Of a stretch of 39,752 nt of DNA, positions 1 through 8,326 are shown piece by piece. Both the position numbers and the translations under genes were made by a program. The notes beneath the pieces were generated by a model. That model saw only the letters and a program-made list of their open reading frames with translations. It was not told the DNA's origin and ran no database searches. Position 1 is the first letter of the stretch. Each line of letters opens with the position of its first letter. Origin of the DNA: Actinomycetota bacterium (GTDB taxonomy: Bacteria; Actinomycetota; Thermoleophilia; Miltoncostaeales; Miltoncostaeaceae); the NCBI GenBank assembly GCA_016870155.1, contig VGCE01000012.1, positions 1 to 39,752 of the forward strand, written 5' to 3'.

Positions 1-875
1 CGCACCGGCAGCGCATCTCCCCAGCCGCGCTGGCGATCGCCACCCGCGGTGCGGGCATCGAGTGATCCGGGCAACACGCCCATCAGCGGCGTGGTGCGCA
101 GTGACATGACACGGAACCCCGCGAGCGCCAGCACCCATCGCAGCGAGTCGCGGTCGTAGTGCACAAGGTGCCGGGGCAACTCGAGCCCGTCCCATGCGCC
201 ACGCGTGGCGCGCGCCGCGAGCGATCGGATATTGGGGACGCCCACGATCAGGCGACCTCCCGGGGCGAGCAGCCCACGGATGACGCCGAGGGTGGCCAGC
301 GGATCCGGCACGTGCTCGAGCACCTGTGACATGCGGATCACGTCCCAGGGGCCGTCGGGCAGCGATCCGTCGTGCACAAGGGCGTCGAGCGAGCCCTGCA
401 GCACCCAGGTGTTGCCCCGCTCGCGTGCGACCTCCACGGCGCGTGCAGAGGGATCCACCCCCCAGGCCTCGTGCCCGGCGTCTCGGAATGCCAAGACGGC
501 GCCGCCGGTGCCTGCGCCCACGTCGAGCACCCGCATGCCGGGCCGCATGGGCCCGCCGGTCTCGGCCTCGGGGATCGTCACCCCCAATGCTCGGGCCACC
601 GGGCCGGGGGCCGTGCCCGCGCGCTGCAGCGCCAGGCGCGATGCCCGGGCGGTCACCGACTCGCCGGCGGCGTGCTGGGGGTACTCATCCGGGTACCAGG
701 CGCCGGGGTCGTCGGGCCACGGATCGGTGCGGCACAGGCGGCACGAGGTGCACTCCACCACGCGGAACTCCCCGGGCATGCCCCGGCGGTGATCGCGGGC
801 GCAGAGCACCTCGCGGCCACCGGTGGATGCGCAGATGGGGCAGGCCGATGGATGGGTGGCGAGGGATCCCGGCAC
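1..875 (-). CDS. Class I SAM-dependent methyltransferase with N-terminal zinc ribbon (C-terminus off window)
   Basis: Reading the minus strand from a GTG at 875 gives 291 codons without a stop up to the left edge, so the C-terminus is missing. The N-terminus has paired cysteines (CPIC at residues 12-15, CTSCRLC near 42-48) as in methyltransferases with a small zinc-binding head. The SAM-binding motif I, VLDVGAGTGG, is at about 116-125, followed by an acidic motif II (GVDPS) and an LEHVPDP post-motif. Such proteins often methylate sugars or small metabolites; the substrate cannot be told here. The GTG is chosen because a TATCCT -10 box ends 7 nt before it, the leaderless arrangement. It diverges from fabZ with a 43-nt gap. 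The longer plus-strand reading frames over this interval are shadows. Confidence 0.85.
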   Translation of the reverse strand, partial: MPGSLATHPSACPICASTGGREVLCARDHRRGMPGEFRVVECTSCRLCRTDPWPDDPGAWYPDEYPQHAAGESVTARASRLALQRAGTAPGPVARALGVTIPEAETGGPMRPGMRVLDVGAGTGGAVLAFRDAGHEAWGVDPSARAVEVARERGNTWVLQGSLDALVHDGSLPDGPWDVIRMSQVLEHVPDPLATLGVIRGLLAPGGRLIVGVPNIRSLAARATRGAWDGLELPRHLVHYDRDSLRWVLALAGFRVMSLRTTPLMGVLPGSLDARTAGGDRQRGWGDALPV

Positions 876-882
876 GCACGAG

Positions 883-888
883 AGGATA
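883..888 (-). promoter_or_regulatory. -10 box for the methyltransferase (leaderless)
   Basis: TATCCT on the minus strand, 7 nt before the GTG start at 875. No Shine-Dalgarno sequence fits between, so translation probably starts at the mRNA 5' end. No convincing -35 box is visible. Confidence 0.5.
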
Positions 889-903
889 GGGGCCCGAAAC
901 CAG

Positions 904-909
904 TAGCCT
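904..909 (+). promoter_or_regulatory. -10 box for the fab-acc operon (leaderless)
   Basis: TAGCCT on the plus strand, 9 nt before the fabZ GTG at 919. It lies back to back with the methyltransferase -10 box at 883-888, so the two promoters share the 43-nt divergent gap. No -35 consensus is seen. Confidence 0.5.
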
Positions 910-918
910 TGCGGGGAC

Positions 919-1365
919 GTGACCGCTCTTCCGGACCCCAAGGACGTGCTCCCCCACCGGGATCCGTTCCTCTTCATCGACGAGGTGCTGGAACTGGTTC
1001 CCGGCGAGTCGGCGCGGGCGAGGTGGACCCTTCGCCCCGACACCCCGTTCCTGGCTGGCCACTTCCCCGGCGAGCCCATCATGCCGGGGGTCATCATCGT
1101 CGAGGCGCTGGCCCAGACGGGCGCGCTCGCGGCGCTGTCCACCGACGACGGAAAGGGCAAGCTGGCCCTGTTCGCCGGCGTGGACAAGTGCCGGTTCAAG
1201 CGGCCGGTGCGTCCCGGCGACACCCTGGAGTTCGAGACACGGGTCACCCGCGTGCGCGGGCCGATCGGCGAGGCCGAGGCCGTGGCGAAGGTGGGCGACC
1301 AGGTGGCGTGCCAGGCCACGCTGAAGTTCGCGATCGTCGACCGCGACCAACTGGAGGGCTCGTGA
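919..1365 (+). CDS. fabZ: 3-hydroxyacyl-ACP dehydratase FabZ
   Basis: 148 aa, the usual FabZ length. It dehydrates 3-hydroxyacyl-ACP to trans-2-enoyl-ACP in type II fatty-acid synthesis in the cytoplasm. The hot-dog fold signature is clear: LPHRDPFLFID near the N-terminus and GHFPGEPIMPGV with catalytic His48, then Glu62 in IIVEALAQ on the central helix. The GTG start follows a TAGCCT -10 box with no Shine-Dalgarno. It is the first gene of a plus-strand lipid operon, and its TGA overlaps the GTG of fabH by 4 nt (GTGA). FabZ usually sits elsewhere or next to lpx genes in Gram-negatives; here it leads the elongation cluster. Confidence 0.95.
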   Translation: MTALPDPKDVLPHRDPFLFIDEVLELVPGESARARWTLRPDTPFLAGHFPGEPIMPGVIIVEALAQTGALAALSTDDGKGKLALFAGVDKCRFKRPVRPGDTLEFETRVTRVRGPIGEAEAVAKVGDQVACQATLKFAIVDRDQLEGS

Positions 1366-2387
1366 GCCTGGTGGCGGCCACGGGCCGCAGCCGCCCGCGC
1401 GCGCGGCTCACGGGCGTGGGCACCTACCTGCCAGAGCGCGTGCTCACCAACGCGGAGCTCGAGGAGATGGTGGACACCAGCGACGAGTGGATCATGTCGC
1501 GCACGGGCATCCGCCAGCGCCACATCGCCGCTGACGACTTGGCCACCACCGACCTGGCCGCCGAGGCCGTGAACGACCTGCTCTCGCGCACCGGCACCGA
1601 CCCCGCGAGCGTTGACCTGCTCATCGTGGCCACCACCACGCCCGACTACGTGTTCCCGCCCTGCGCGCCCATGGTGGGCACCACGTGCGGCATGGACCAC
1701 GTGGCCGCCTACGACACCAACGCTGTGTGCTCGGGGTTCATGTACGGCATCGCCCAGGCCACCGGCATGATCGAGAGCGGCATCGCCCGCCGCGCCGTGG
1801 TGGTGGGGGCCGAGACCCTGTCGCGCATCATCGACTGGAACGACCGCGCCACCTGCGTGCTGTTCGCCGACGGCGCAGGCGCCGTGATGCTCGAGGCCGA
1901 CGATGGCGAGCAGGGCAGCGGAGTGATGGGCGTGGAGCTGGGGTCGGATGGCAGCAGCCCGGCCGACCTCTGGGTTCCGGCGGGCGGCACGCGTACGCCC
2001 CGCACCGACGCCACCCCGCACGCCGACACCTGCATCCAGATGAACGGCCGCGAGGTGTTCCGGTTCGCCACGCGAATCCTCGTGGAGAGCAGCCAGCGCC
2101 TGCTCGACGAGGCCGGCATGACCATGGACGACGTCGACCTGCTCGTGGCCCACCAGGCCAACGAGCGAATCCTCGACCACGCGTCCGAGCGCATGGGGAT
2201 CGCGCGCGAGAAGGTGGTGATGAACCTCGACCGCGTGGGAAACACCTCATCGGCCAGCATCCCGCTGGCCATGGCCGATGCCCGCGATCGGGGGCTGCTC
2301 GAGGAGGGCGCGGTGGTGCTGATGGTCGGGTTCGGCGCGGGGCTCACGTGGGGCAGCGTGCTGGTGCGCTGGGAGCCGCGCGCATGA
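1362..2387 (+). CDS. fabH: 3-oxoacyl-ACP synthase III FabH
   Basis: 341 aa. KAS III condenses an acyl-CoA primer with malonyl-ACP to start fatty-acid synthesis. The Cys-His-Asn triad is present: Cys123 in DTNAVCSGF, His264 in LVAHQANERI and Asn294 in RVGNTSSAS. The N-terminal GVGTYLPERVLTN stretch and DEWIMSRTGI are typical. The GTG start at 1362 overlaps the fabZ stop as GTGA. The same frame stays open far upstream, but that extension is antisense to the methyltransferase and is not coding. Its TGA overlaps the fabD ATG (ATGA). Whether it prefers acetyl-CoA or branched primers cannot be read from the sequence. Confidence 0.96.
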   Translation: MSLVAATGRSRPRARLTGVGTYLPERVLTNAELEEMVDTSDEWIMSRTGIRQRHIAADDLATTDLAAEAVNDLLSRTGTDPASVDLLIVATTTPDYVFPPCAPMVGTTCGMDHVAAYDTNAVCSGFMYGIAQATGMIESGIARRAVVVGAETLSRIIDWNDRATCVLFADGAGAVMLEADDGEQGSGVMGVELGSDGSSPADLWVPAGGTRTPRTDATPHADTCIQMNGREVFRFATRILVESSQRLLDEAGMTMDDVDLLVAHQANERILDHASERMGIAREKVVMNLDRVGNTSSASIPLAMADARDRGLLEEGAVVLMVGFGAGLTWGSVLVRWEPRA

Positions 2388-3295
2388 TCGCCCTGCTCTT
2401 CCCGGGCCAAGGTGCCCAGCAGGTGGGCATGGGCCGCGACCTGGCCGAGGCCTTCCCCGCGGCCGCCGACACCTTCGCCGAGGCCAACGATGCCCTGGGC
2501 TACGACATCACGAGGATCATCTTCGAGGGGCCGGAAGACGACCTGGTGCGCACCGACGTGTGCCAACCGGCGATCCTGGCGATGAGCGTGGCCTGCCTGC
2601 GCGTGGCCACCGACCACGGCCTGCGCGCGGACCTGGCCCTGGGCCACTCGCTGGGCGAGTTCTCGGCGCTGGTGGCCTGCAGATCGATCGGCTTCGGCGA
2701 CGCCCTGCGCCTTGTGGGCGAGCGCGGCGCCGCCATGCAGGCGGCGGGCGAGGCCCGCCCCGGCACCATGGCGGCGATCCTCGGGCTCTCCGACGGCGAG
2801 GCCGAGTCGCTGTGCGCCGAGGCCGGCGAGGTGTGGCCCGCCAACTACAACTGCCCTGGTCAGGTGGTGGCGTCGGGCAGCGTGGAGGGCATCGAGCGGC
2901 TGCTGGGCATCACCACCGAACGCGGCATCAAGGCCACCCAACTCAAGGTGGGCGGCGCGTTCCACAGCCCGCTGATGGAGCCGGCGTCCGAGCGCCTGGC
3001 CCCGGCGCTCGAGGCCTGGGACCCCCAGCCGCCCACTCCCGAGTTCCTCAGCACCACCACCGCGCAGGTGGAGCCGGCCGATCGCATGCGTCCGGTGCTG
3101 CTCGACCAGCTCACCTCGCCCGTGAGGTTCGGCCACGCGGTGGAGACCGCCGTGGCCATGGGCGCGGACACCTTCGTCGAGCTCGGCCCCGGTCGCGTGC
3201 TGTCGGGGCTGGTGAAGCGCATCAAGCGCGACGCCACGCTGCATCAGGTGTCGGGCCCCGAGGGCCTCGAGAGCCTGGCCGAGGTGATGGCATGA
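2384..3295 (+). CDS. fabD: Malonyl-CoA:ACP transacylase FabD
   Basis: 303 aa, normal length. It moves malonyl from CoA to acyl carrier protein. The N-terminal LLFPGQGAQQVGMG is the family signature. The nucleophile is Ser89 in GHSLGEFSALVA, Arg114 in GERGAAMQ binds the malonyl carboxylate, and His194 in GGAFHSPLM is the catalytic base. The ATG overlaps the fabH stop by 4 nt and its own TGA overlaps the fabG ATG by 4 nt, so fabH, fabD and fabG are probably translated in a coupled way. Confidence 0.96.
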   Translation: MIALLFPGQGAQQVGMGRDLAEAFPAAADTFAEANDALGYDITRIIFEGPEDDLVRTDVCQPAILAMSVACLRVATDHGLRADLALGHSLGEFSALVACRSIGFGDALRLVGERGAAMQAAGEARPGTMAAILGLSDGEAESLCAEAGEVWPANYNCPGQVVASGSVEGIERLLGITTERGIKATQLKVGGAFHSPLMEPASERLAPALEAWDPQPPTPEFLSTTTAQVEPADRMRPVLLDQLTSPVRFGHAVETAVAMGADTFVELGPGRVLSGLVKRIKRDATLHQVSGPEGLESLAEVMA

Positions 3296-4023
3296 GCACC
3301 GCTTTGGTCACCGGTGCGAGCCGTGGCATCGGCGCGGCGTGCGCGGTGGCGCTGGCCCACGGCGGCCACGACGTGGCCGTGGGCTACGTGAACGACCTCG
3401 CGGGTGCCCAGGCCACGGCCACCGCGGTGGAGGCCGTGGGCACGAAGGCCGCTGTGGTGCAGGGCGACATCTCCGATTCCGCCGCCGCCGGGGCCGTGGT
3501 GAGCGCTGCCGAGGACGCCTTGGGCCCGCTGGGCGCGCTGGTGCTGAACGCCGGCATCACCCGCGACGGCCTGATGATGCGCATGAGCGACGACGACTGG
3601 CAGGCGGTGATCGACACCAACCTGTCGGGATCGTTCTACTGCGCCAAGGCGGCTCTTCGCGGCATGATGAAGCGCCGCGCCGGATCGATCGTGGTGGTCT
3701 CGTCGGTGGTGGGTCTCATGGGCAATGCCGGGCAGGTGAATTACGCTGCCGCGAAGGCGGGCCTCATCGGCATGATGAAGTCGCTGGCCAGGGAGGCCGG
3801 CTCGCGCGGGGTGAGGGCCAACGCCATCGCCCCGGGGTACATCAGCACCGACATGACAGACGCGCTGTCGGACGACATCAAGGAGCAGTTGATCGGCCAC
3901 ACCCCGCTGGGGCGCCTTGGCACGCCGGACGACGTCGCGGGACTCGTGGCGTTCCTGTGCTCGGACGTGGCTGCCTTCATCACCGGGACGGTCATCCCGG
4001 TGGACGGCGGCCTGGGGATGTAG
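3292..4023 (+). CDS. fabG: 3-oxoacyl-ACP reductase FabG
   Basis: 243 aa short-chain dehydrogenase that reduces 3-oxoacyl-ACP with NADPH. It has the nucleotide-binding TGASRGIGAA at residues 7-16, LNAGITRDGLMMRM, and the catalytic set Asn110, Ser138, Tyr151 and Lys155 (NYAAAKAG), which falls at the same numbers as in E. coli FabG. The C-terminus ends in the usual TGTVIPVDGGLGM. The ATG overlaps the fabD stop. Twelve nucleotides separate it from fabF. In the classical fab cluster acpP sits in that position, and there is no room for it here. Confidence 0.96.
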   Translation: MSTALVTGASRGIGAACAVALAHGGHDVAVGYVNDLAGAQATATAVEAVGTKAAVVQGDISDSAAAGAVVSAAEDALGPLGALVLNAGITRDGLMMRMSDDDWQAVIDTNLSGSFYCAKAALRGMMKRRAGSIVVVSSVVGLMGNAGQVNYAAAKAGLIGMMKSLAREAGSRGVRANAIAPGYISTDMTDALSDDIKEQLIGHTPLGRLGTPDDVAGLVAFLCSDVAAFITGTVIPVDGGLGM

Positions 4024-4035
4024 GCGGGAGGGGTC

Positions 4036-5310
4036 ATGCCTAGCACCCTGATCGACGCAAACGGGCTCCGGCGCGTGGTGATCACCGGCATCGGCCTGGT
4101 GTCGCCGCTCGGCCTGGGGCGCGACGACGCCTGGGCGGCGGCGAAGGCCGGCACGTCCACGGCCGCGCCCATCCGGCAGTTCGACCCCTCCGACTGCGAC
4201 ACGCACTTCGCGTGCGAGGTGCCCGAGGCCTTCGACATCGAGCAGTTCCTCGAGCGCAAGACCGCCCGCCGGATGGACCGCTTCTCGCACCTGGGCGTGG
4301 CTGCCGCGATGCTGGGCTACGAGGACTCGGGGATCAAGGGCTCGGTCAGCCCCGAGCGCATGGGCGTGCTCATCGGATCGGGGATCGGCGGTATCCAGAC
4401 GTGGCACGAGCAGACCGTGCGCCTGCGCGATCTCGGCCCCACGCGCGTGAGCCCGCTATTCATCCCCACGATCATCGCCAACATGGGCGCGGCGCAATCT
4501 TCGATGGAACTGGGCCTGCAGGGCCCGCTCTCGTGCAGCACTACCGCCTGCGCGTCGGCGAACCACGCCATCGGCGATGCCTTCGATCACATCCGCCTGG
4601 GCCGCGCCGACGCCATGATCGCCGGTGGCACCGAGGGCGCCGTGGCGCTGGTGGGCATCGCGGGCTTCAACGCCATGAAGGCCCTCTCCACCCGCAACGA
4701 CGACCCCGGCACCGCCAGTCGCCCCTTCGACATCGGGCGCGACGGATTCGTCATGGGCGAGGCCGGCGCCGTGCTGGTGCTCGAGGAACTCGGCCACGCC
4801 ATCGACCGCGGCGCCGACATCGTCTGCGAGTTGGCGGGCTATGGCCTGTCGGGAGATGCCCACCACATCACCGAGCCCGACCCCACCGCCGTGGGGCCGG
4901 CCCTCGCCATGAGCATGGCGCTGGCCGACGCCGGCATCGACCCCTCGGAGGTGGACTACGTGAACGCCCACGGCACGTCCACCCCGGTGGGCGACCCGTC
5001 GGAGATCCGGGTGATCAAGCGGGCGCTAGGTGACGATGCGGCCGCGCGCACCATGGTGAGCAGCACCAAGTCGATGCACGGCCACACCCTCGGTGCCGCC
5101 GGCGGGCTGGAGGCCGCGCTCACCGCGCTGGCCGTGCGCCACGGCGTGGTGCCACCCACGATCAACGTGAGCGAGCTCGACCCGGGGTGCGCGGGCGTGG
5201 ACCATGTGCTGGGCGAGTCGCGCGAGGCCGACGTGCGCGTGGCGTTGTCGAACGTGTTCGGCTTCGGCGGCCACAACGCCACGCTGGCGTTCCGCCGCAT
5301 GGAGGACTGA
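4036..5310 (+). CDS. fabF: 3-oxoacyl-ACP synthase II FabF
   Basis: 424 aa. KAS II elongates acyl-ACP with malonyl-ACP. The Cys-His-His triad is Cys172 (CSTTACASA), His312 (VNAHGTSTPVGD) and His350 in STKSMHGHTLGAAG, with the conserved Lys345. The ATG is preceded by GGGAGGGG about 5 nt upstream, one of the few clear ribosome binding sites in this operon. The final A of its TGA is also the first base of the ATG of the next gene. Confidence 0.96.
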   Translation: MPSTLIDANGLRRVVITGIGLVSPLGLGRDDAWAAAKAGTSTAAPIRQFDPSDCDTHFACEVPEAFDIEQFLERKTARRMDRFSHLGVAAAMLGYEDSGIKGSVSPERMGVLIGSGIGGIQTWHEQTVRLRDLGPTRVSPLFIPTIIANMGAAQSSMELGLQGPLSCSTTACASANHAIGDAFDHIRLGRADAMIAGGTEGAVALVGIAGFNAMKALSTRNDDPGTASRPFDIGRDGFVMGEAGAVLVLEELGHAIDRGADIVCELAGYGLSGDAHHITEPDPTAVGPALAMSMALADAGIDPSEVDYVNAHGTSTPVGDPSEIRVIKRALGDDAAARTMVSSTKSMHGHTLGAAGGLEAALTALAVRHGVVPPTINVSELDPGCAGVDHVLGESREADVRVALSNVFGFGGHNATLAFRRMED

Positions 5311-5933
5311 TGGCGAAGTCGGCGGGGCACGCCGGGGGCCACTACCCGAGCCGGCTGCGCGTGGCGCTCACGCCGGTCCGCGACGCGTGGTTCCGCATCG
5401 CCACCAAGGCGTACGGCCCGGGCACCAGGACCCGCCCATGGACCTGGATCGGCGACGAGCGCATCGCCATCGGCAGCGTGCCCACGCCAGAGAGCCTGCA
5501 GGTGCTGGCCCGTGAGGGCGTCACCCACGTGGTCAACTGCCGCGCGGGCCTGCAGACTCGCTTCAGCCAGGACCTCTCGGCCGAGCGCGCGGTGTTCGGC
5601 GACCGCAACGTGGCGGTGGCCCCTATGTGGGATCACGGCCGCCACCAGTCGCCCGAGAAGTGGGCACGCGCGGCGGAGATCGCCGCGGGGTGGCTCGAGG
5701 ACAACCCCAACGCCCGGGTGCTCATCCACTGCCAGCGCGGTCGGCGCCGGTCGCTGTTCGTGGCCTACGCGGTGCTGCGCCTGCGCGGGCGCTCGCCCGA
5801 GGTGGCCGCGCGCGATCTGCTCGAGCACCGCCACGAGGCGCGCCTGGTGCCCATCTACCGCAAGGCGGTGGAGGACTGGCTGGCCACCGGGGTCAAGCCC
5901 ATCCACCAGGCCGACCTGGACGCCGTACGATGA
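5310..5933 (+). CDS. Dual-specificity/tyrosine-phosphatase-like protein
   Basis: 207 aa. It carries the cysteine-phosphatase signature HCX5R: His140-Cys141-QRGRR-Arg147-Ser148, in the DSP/PTP superfamily. Asp108 in MWDHGRH sits where the WPD-loop general acid is expected, so the active site looks complete. No signal peptide or membrane segment is seen, so it should be cytoplasmic. Its start shares a base with the fabF stop, and accD begins 10 nt after its stop, so it is embedded in the fatty-acid operon. The substrate is unknown; a phosphoprotein or a phospho-lipid/nucleotide intermediate are both possible. The link to lipid synthesis is inferred from context only. Confidence 0.85.
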   Translation: MAKSAGHAGGHYPSRLRVALTPVRDAWFRIATKAYGPGTRTRPWTWIGDERIAIGSVPTPESLQVLAREGVTHVVNCRAGLQTRFSQDLSAERAVFGDRNVAVAPMWDHGRHQSPEKWARAAEIAAGWLEDNPNARVLIHCQRGRRRSLFVAYAVLRLRGRSPEVAARDLLEHRHEARLVPIYRKAVEDWLATGVKPIHQADLDAVR

Positions 5934-5943
5934 CGGCCACGCC

Positions 5944-6975
5944 ATGAGTCGCGTCGGACGCAACATCCACGTGTCGGTGGACCGCCTGCGCCAGCTCGCC
6001 CAGCGCGAGGGCCGCCCGCGGCGCATCAAGGCCGATGCCGGCACCTGCCCCAAGTGCGACAGCCACTACTCGGCTGACGAGATGCAGCGCAACATGCGGG
6101 TGTGCCCGGCGTGCGGCCACCACTTCGCGGTGACGGCCCGCGAGCGCATGGAGCAGCTGGGCGAGCCCGGTGGCTATGTGGAGCTCTGGTCCGAGCTGAG
6201 GGCATCCGACCCGCTGCAGTTCACCGACCTCAAGCCCTATACCGAGCGCATCGTGGAGGCCGAGAAGTCGACGGGCATGGGCGAGGCCATCGTGTGCGCC
6301 GAGCTCGAGGTGCGCCACCAGCCGGCCGTGGCCGCGGTGATGGACTTCTCGTTCATGGGCGGCAGCATGGGCGCGGTGGTGGGCGAGAAGTTCGCGCGCG
6401 CCTGCGACTACGCGGCGCAGAAAGGCCTGCCGCTCATCATCGTGTCGGCGTCGGGTGGCGCGCGCATGCAGGAGGGCACCCTGGCGCTGATGCAGATGGC
6501 CAAGACGGTCATCGCCCTCGACGCCCTGGCCGAGGCCCGCGTGCCGGTGGTGGTGGTGCTGGCCCACCCCACCACGGGAGGCGTGTGGGCATCGTTCGCA
6601 TCGCTGGGTGACGTCACCTATGCCGAGCCCGGCGCGCTCATCGCCTTCAGCGGCCCGCGCGTGATCGAGGAGACCACCCGCGAGGTGCTGCCCGATGACT
6701 TCGGCCGCGCCGAGGCCCAGCTCAGGAACGGCCAGGTGGACGCCGTAGTCGACCGCCGCGAGCTGGCTCAGCGCATCGGCCGGGTGCTGCACATCCTGTC
6801 GCGGCCGCCCGGCGATGGCGCCAGCACCGCGGCGCCGGCGCTGCAGTGGGCACAGGGCGGCGCGCAGAAGGTGGGCGAGGCCGTGCAGGCGCTGCCGTCG
6901 CTGCCGCGCAAGATGATGGACCGCATGCGCCCGGGGTCCACCGACGGCGAGGACCCCGGGGAGACCCCGGCATGA
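5944..6975 (+). CDS. accD: Acetyl-CoA carboxylase carboxyltransferase subunit beta AccD
   Basis: 343 aa. With AccA it transfers the carboxyl group from biotin to acetyl-CoA, making malonyl-CoA for the fab enzymes encoded upstream. The N-terminal zinc ribbon is CPKC (Cys35, Cys38) and CPAC (Cys54, Cys57). The crotonase-fold core follows, with FSFMGGSMGAVVGEKFARA and SASGGARMQEGTLALMQMAKT. The tail after about residue 285 is a low-complexity extension. Its TGA overlaps the accA ATG by 4 nt, consistent with the equal amounts needed for the alpha2-beta2 complex. The biotin carboxylase and carrier genes are not in this window. Confidence 0.96.
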   Translation: MSRVGRNIHVSVDRLRQLAQREGRPRRIKADAGTCPKCDSHYSADEMQRNMRVCPACGHHFAVTARERMEQLGEPGGYVELWSELRASDPLQFTDLKPYTERIVEAEKSTGMGEAIVCAELEVRHQPAVAAVMDFSFMGGSMGAVVGEKFARACDYAAQKGLPLIIVSASGGARMQEGTLALMQMAKTVIALDALAEARVPVVVVLAHPTTGGVWASFASLGDVTYAEPGALIAFSGPRVIEETTREVLPDDFGRAEAQLRNGQVDAVVDRRELAQRIGRVLHILSRPPGDGASTAAPALQWAQGGAQKVGEAVQALPSLPRKMMDRMRPGSTDGEDPGETPA

Positions 6976-7892
6976 GCGACCGCAAGCAGGGCGGGCGCTT
7001 TCGAAAGGTGACCAACAAGGTGCGCCGCACGCCCGAGGCCCAGGACGAGGACCTCTGGGAGCGCGTGCAGTTGGCGCGCCACGCCGAGCGCCCTTACACC
7101 CTCGATTACATCAACCGGCTGTGCAGCGACTTCGAGGAGCTCCACGGGGATCGCTACTTCTCAGACGACGCCGCGCTGGTGGCCGGGTTCGGCCGGTACC
7201 ACGACACCCCCGTGGCCTTCATCGGCCAGCAGAAGGGCCGTGACACCAACGAGCGCACCTGCCGCAACTTCGGCATGGCCGGCCCCGAGGGCTACCGCAA
7301 GGCCATGCGCGTGATGGAGATCGCCAACCGCTTGGGTATTTCGGTGGTCACGCTCATCGACACCCCCGGGGCGTTCCCGGGTGCCAGCGCCGAGGAGCGC
7401 GGGCAGGGCGGCGCGATCAGCCGCAGCATCCAGATGATGTGGCGCCTCGACGTCCCCACGGTCGCCGTGATCATCGGGGAGGGGTCATCGGGCGGCGCGC
7501 TGGGCCTGGGCGTGGCCGATCGCGTGCTCATGCTCGAGAACAGCACCTACTCGGTGATCAGCCCCGAGGGCGCGTCGGCGATTCTCTGGCGCGACGCCAG
7601 CAAGGCCAAGCTCGCGGCGCAGGCCTTCAAGCCCACCGCCGCCAACTGCTACCGCTGGGGCGTGGTGGACGCCGTGGTGCCCGAGCCCGAGGGCGGTGCC
7701 CACACCGACCCCGGGCAGGCCGCGGAGATCCTCGACCAGTACCTCTCACGCGTTCTTACCGAGCTCGGTGCCGTGCCCCCGGCCGATCGCCGTCGCGCGC
7801 GACGCGAGCGCTTCCGCAGGCTCGGCCCGCTGCGCGATCCCGAGGGCGGTATGGGAATGGCCACCGGGCGCGAGACCCCGCCCCCGGGCTGA
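6972..7892 (+). CDS. accA: Acetyl-CoA carboxylase carboxyltransferase subunit alpha AccA
   Basis: 306 aa, close to the family length. It is the partner of AccD. Typical stretches include RPYTLDYINRLCSDFEELHGDR, FIGQQKGRDTNER, NFGMAGPEGYRKAMR, LIDTPGAFPG and GEGSSGGALGLG, which forms the oxyanion hole region, then SPEGASAILWRDA. The ATG overlaps the accD stop. The last 30 or so residues (after VPPADRRRARRERFRRLG) are basic and variable. Separate AccA and AccD subunits differ from the fused AccD-type carboxyltransferases common in mycolic-acid actinobacteria. Confidence 0.96.
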   Translation: MSDRKQGGRFRKVTNKVRRTPEAQDEDLWERVQLARHAERPYTLDYINRLCSDFEELHGDRYFSDDAALVAGFGRYHDTPVAFIGQQKGRDTNERTCRNFGMAGPEGYRKAMRVMEIANRLGISVVTLIDTPGAFPGASAEERGQGGAISRSIQMMWRLDVPTVAVIIGEGSSGGALGLGVADRVLMLENSTYSVISPEGASAILWRDASKAKLAAQAFKPTAANCYRWGVVDAVVPEPEGGAHTDPGQAAEILDQYLSRVLTELGAVPPADRRRARRERFRRLGPLRDPEGGMGMATGRETPPPG

Positions 7893-7927
7893 CCGTGCCG
7901 CCCCAGGAGGACCCCGGGGAACGCCGC

Positions 7928-8320
7928 ATGGACGCCAGCCGCCTGGCGCCGATCGACGACCCGCTCGCCCTGGCCCGCCAGGTGGACGACGGCGAGCCGT
8001 CCGACCCGTGGCCGCAGGTGCGGGACATCCTCGACGGCGCCCGCGCGGGCCTGCCCGACACGGAGTTCGAGGCCGTGGTGGGCGCCACGCGCAGGGTGAT
8101 CCACCCGCTCATGCAGGGGCGCCCGCCCGAGTGGCCGCCCGCGGGCCCGTCGGACGGCGGCAGCCTGCCGGCCGGCGCCGCGGCCGCCATGCGTGACCTC
8201 CGCGCCACGCTGTGCCTGTCGGCGCGCCACGGGGGCCCGGGAAGTGCCCGCACCCTGGCCATGCTGGGCCGCCGCATCGACGCCCACCTCGACGACCTGG
8301 TGTCCGGGCAGGATATCTAG
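7928..8320 (+). CDS. Hypothetical protein at the end of the fab-acc operon
   Basis: 130 aa, no family recognised. It is largely helical and rich in Ala, Asp, Arg and Pro, with no membrane segment or signal peptide. A GTG at 7895 in the same frame would add 11 residues; the ATG at 7928 is preferred, although the AGGAGG at 7905-7910 is farther from it than usual (17 nt). It starts 35 nt after accA on the same strand, so it may be co-transcribed with the lipid operon. The codon pattern has strong third-position G/C like its neighbours, which supports it being coding. Confidence 0.55.
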   Translation: MDASRLAPIDDPLALARQVDDGEPSDPWPQVRDILDGARAGLPDTEFEAVVGATRRVIHPLMQGRPPEWPPAGPSDGGSLPAGAAAAMRDLRATLCLSARHGGPGSARTLAMLGRRIDAHLDDLVSGQDI

Positions 8321-8326
8321 GGCGTC

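Noticed and set aside
372-1361. Long plus-strand open frame running into fabH (671 codons in total)
   Set aside because: Upstream of 1362 it is antisense to the methyltransferase and overlaps fabZ in another frame; no family motif appears before the fabH start, and the GTGA overlap fixes the start at 1362.
1709-3244. 511-codon minus-strand open frame opposite fabH and fabD
   Set aside because: Frames without stops are common in such GC-rich DNA. It is His/Gly/Arg-rich without motifs and lies antisense to two complete, motif-confirmed genes.
4024-4035. Hidden acpP between fabG and fabF
   Set aside because: The gap is 12 nt; an acyl carrier protein needs about 240 nt. No DSL phosphopantetheine motif is seen in other frames nearby.
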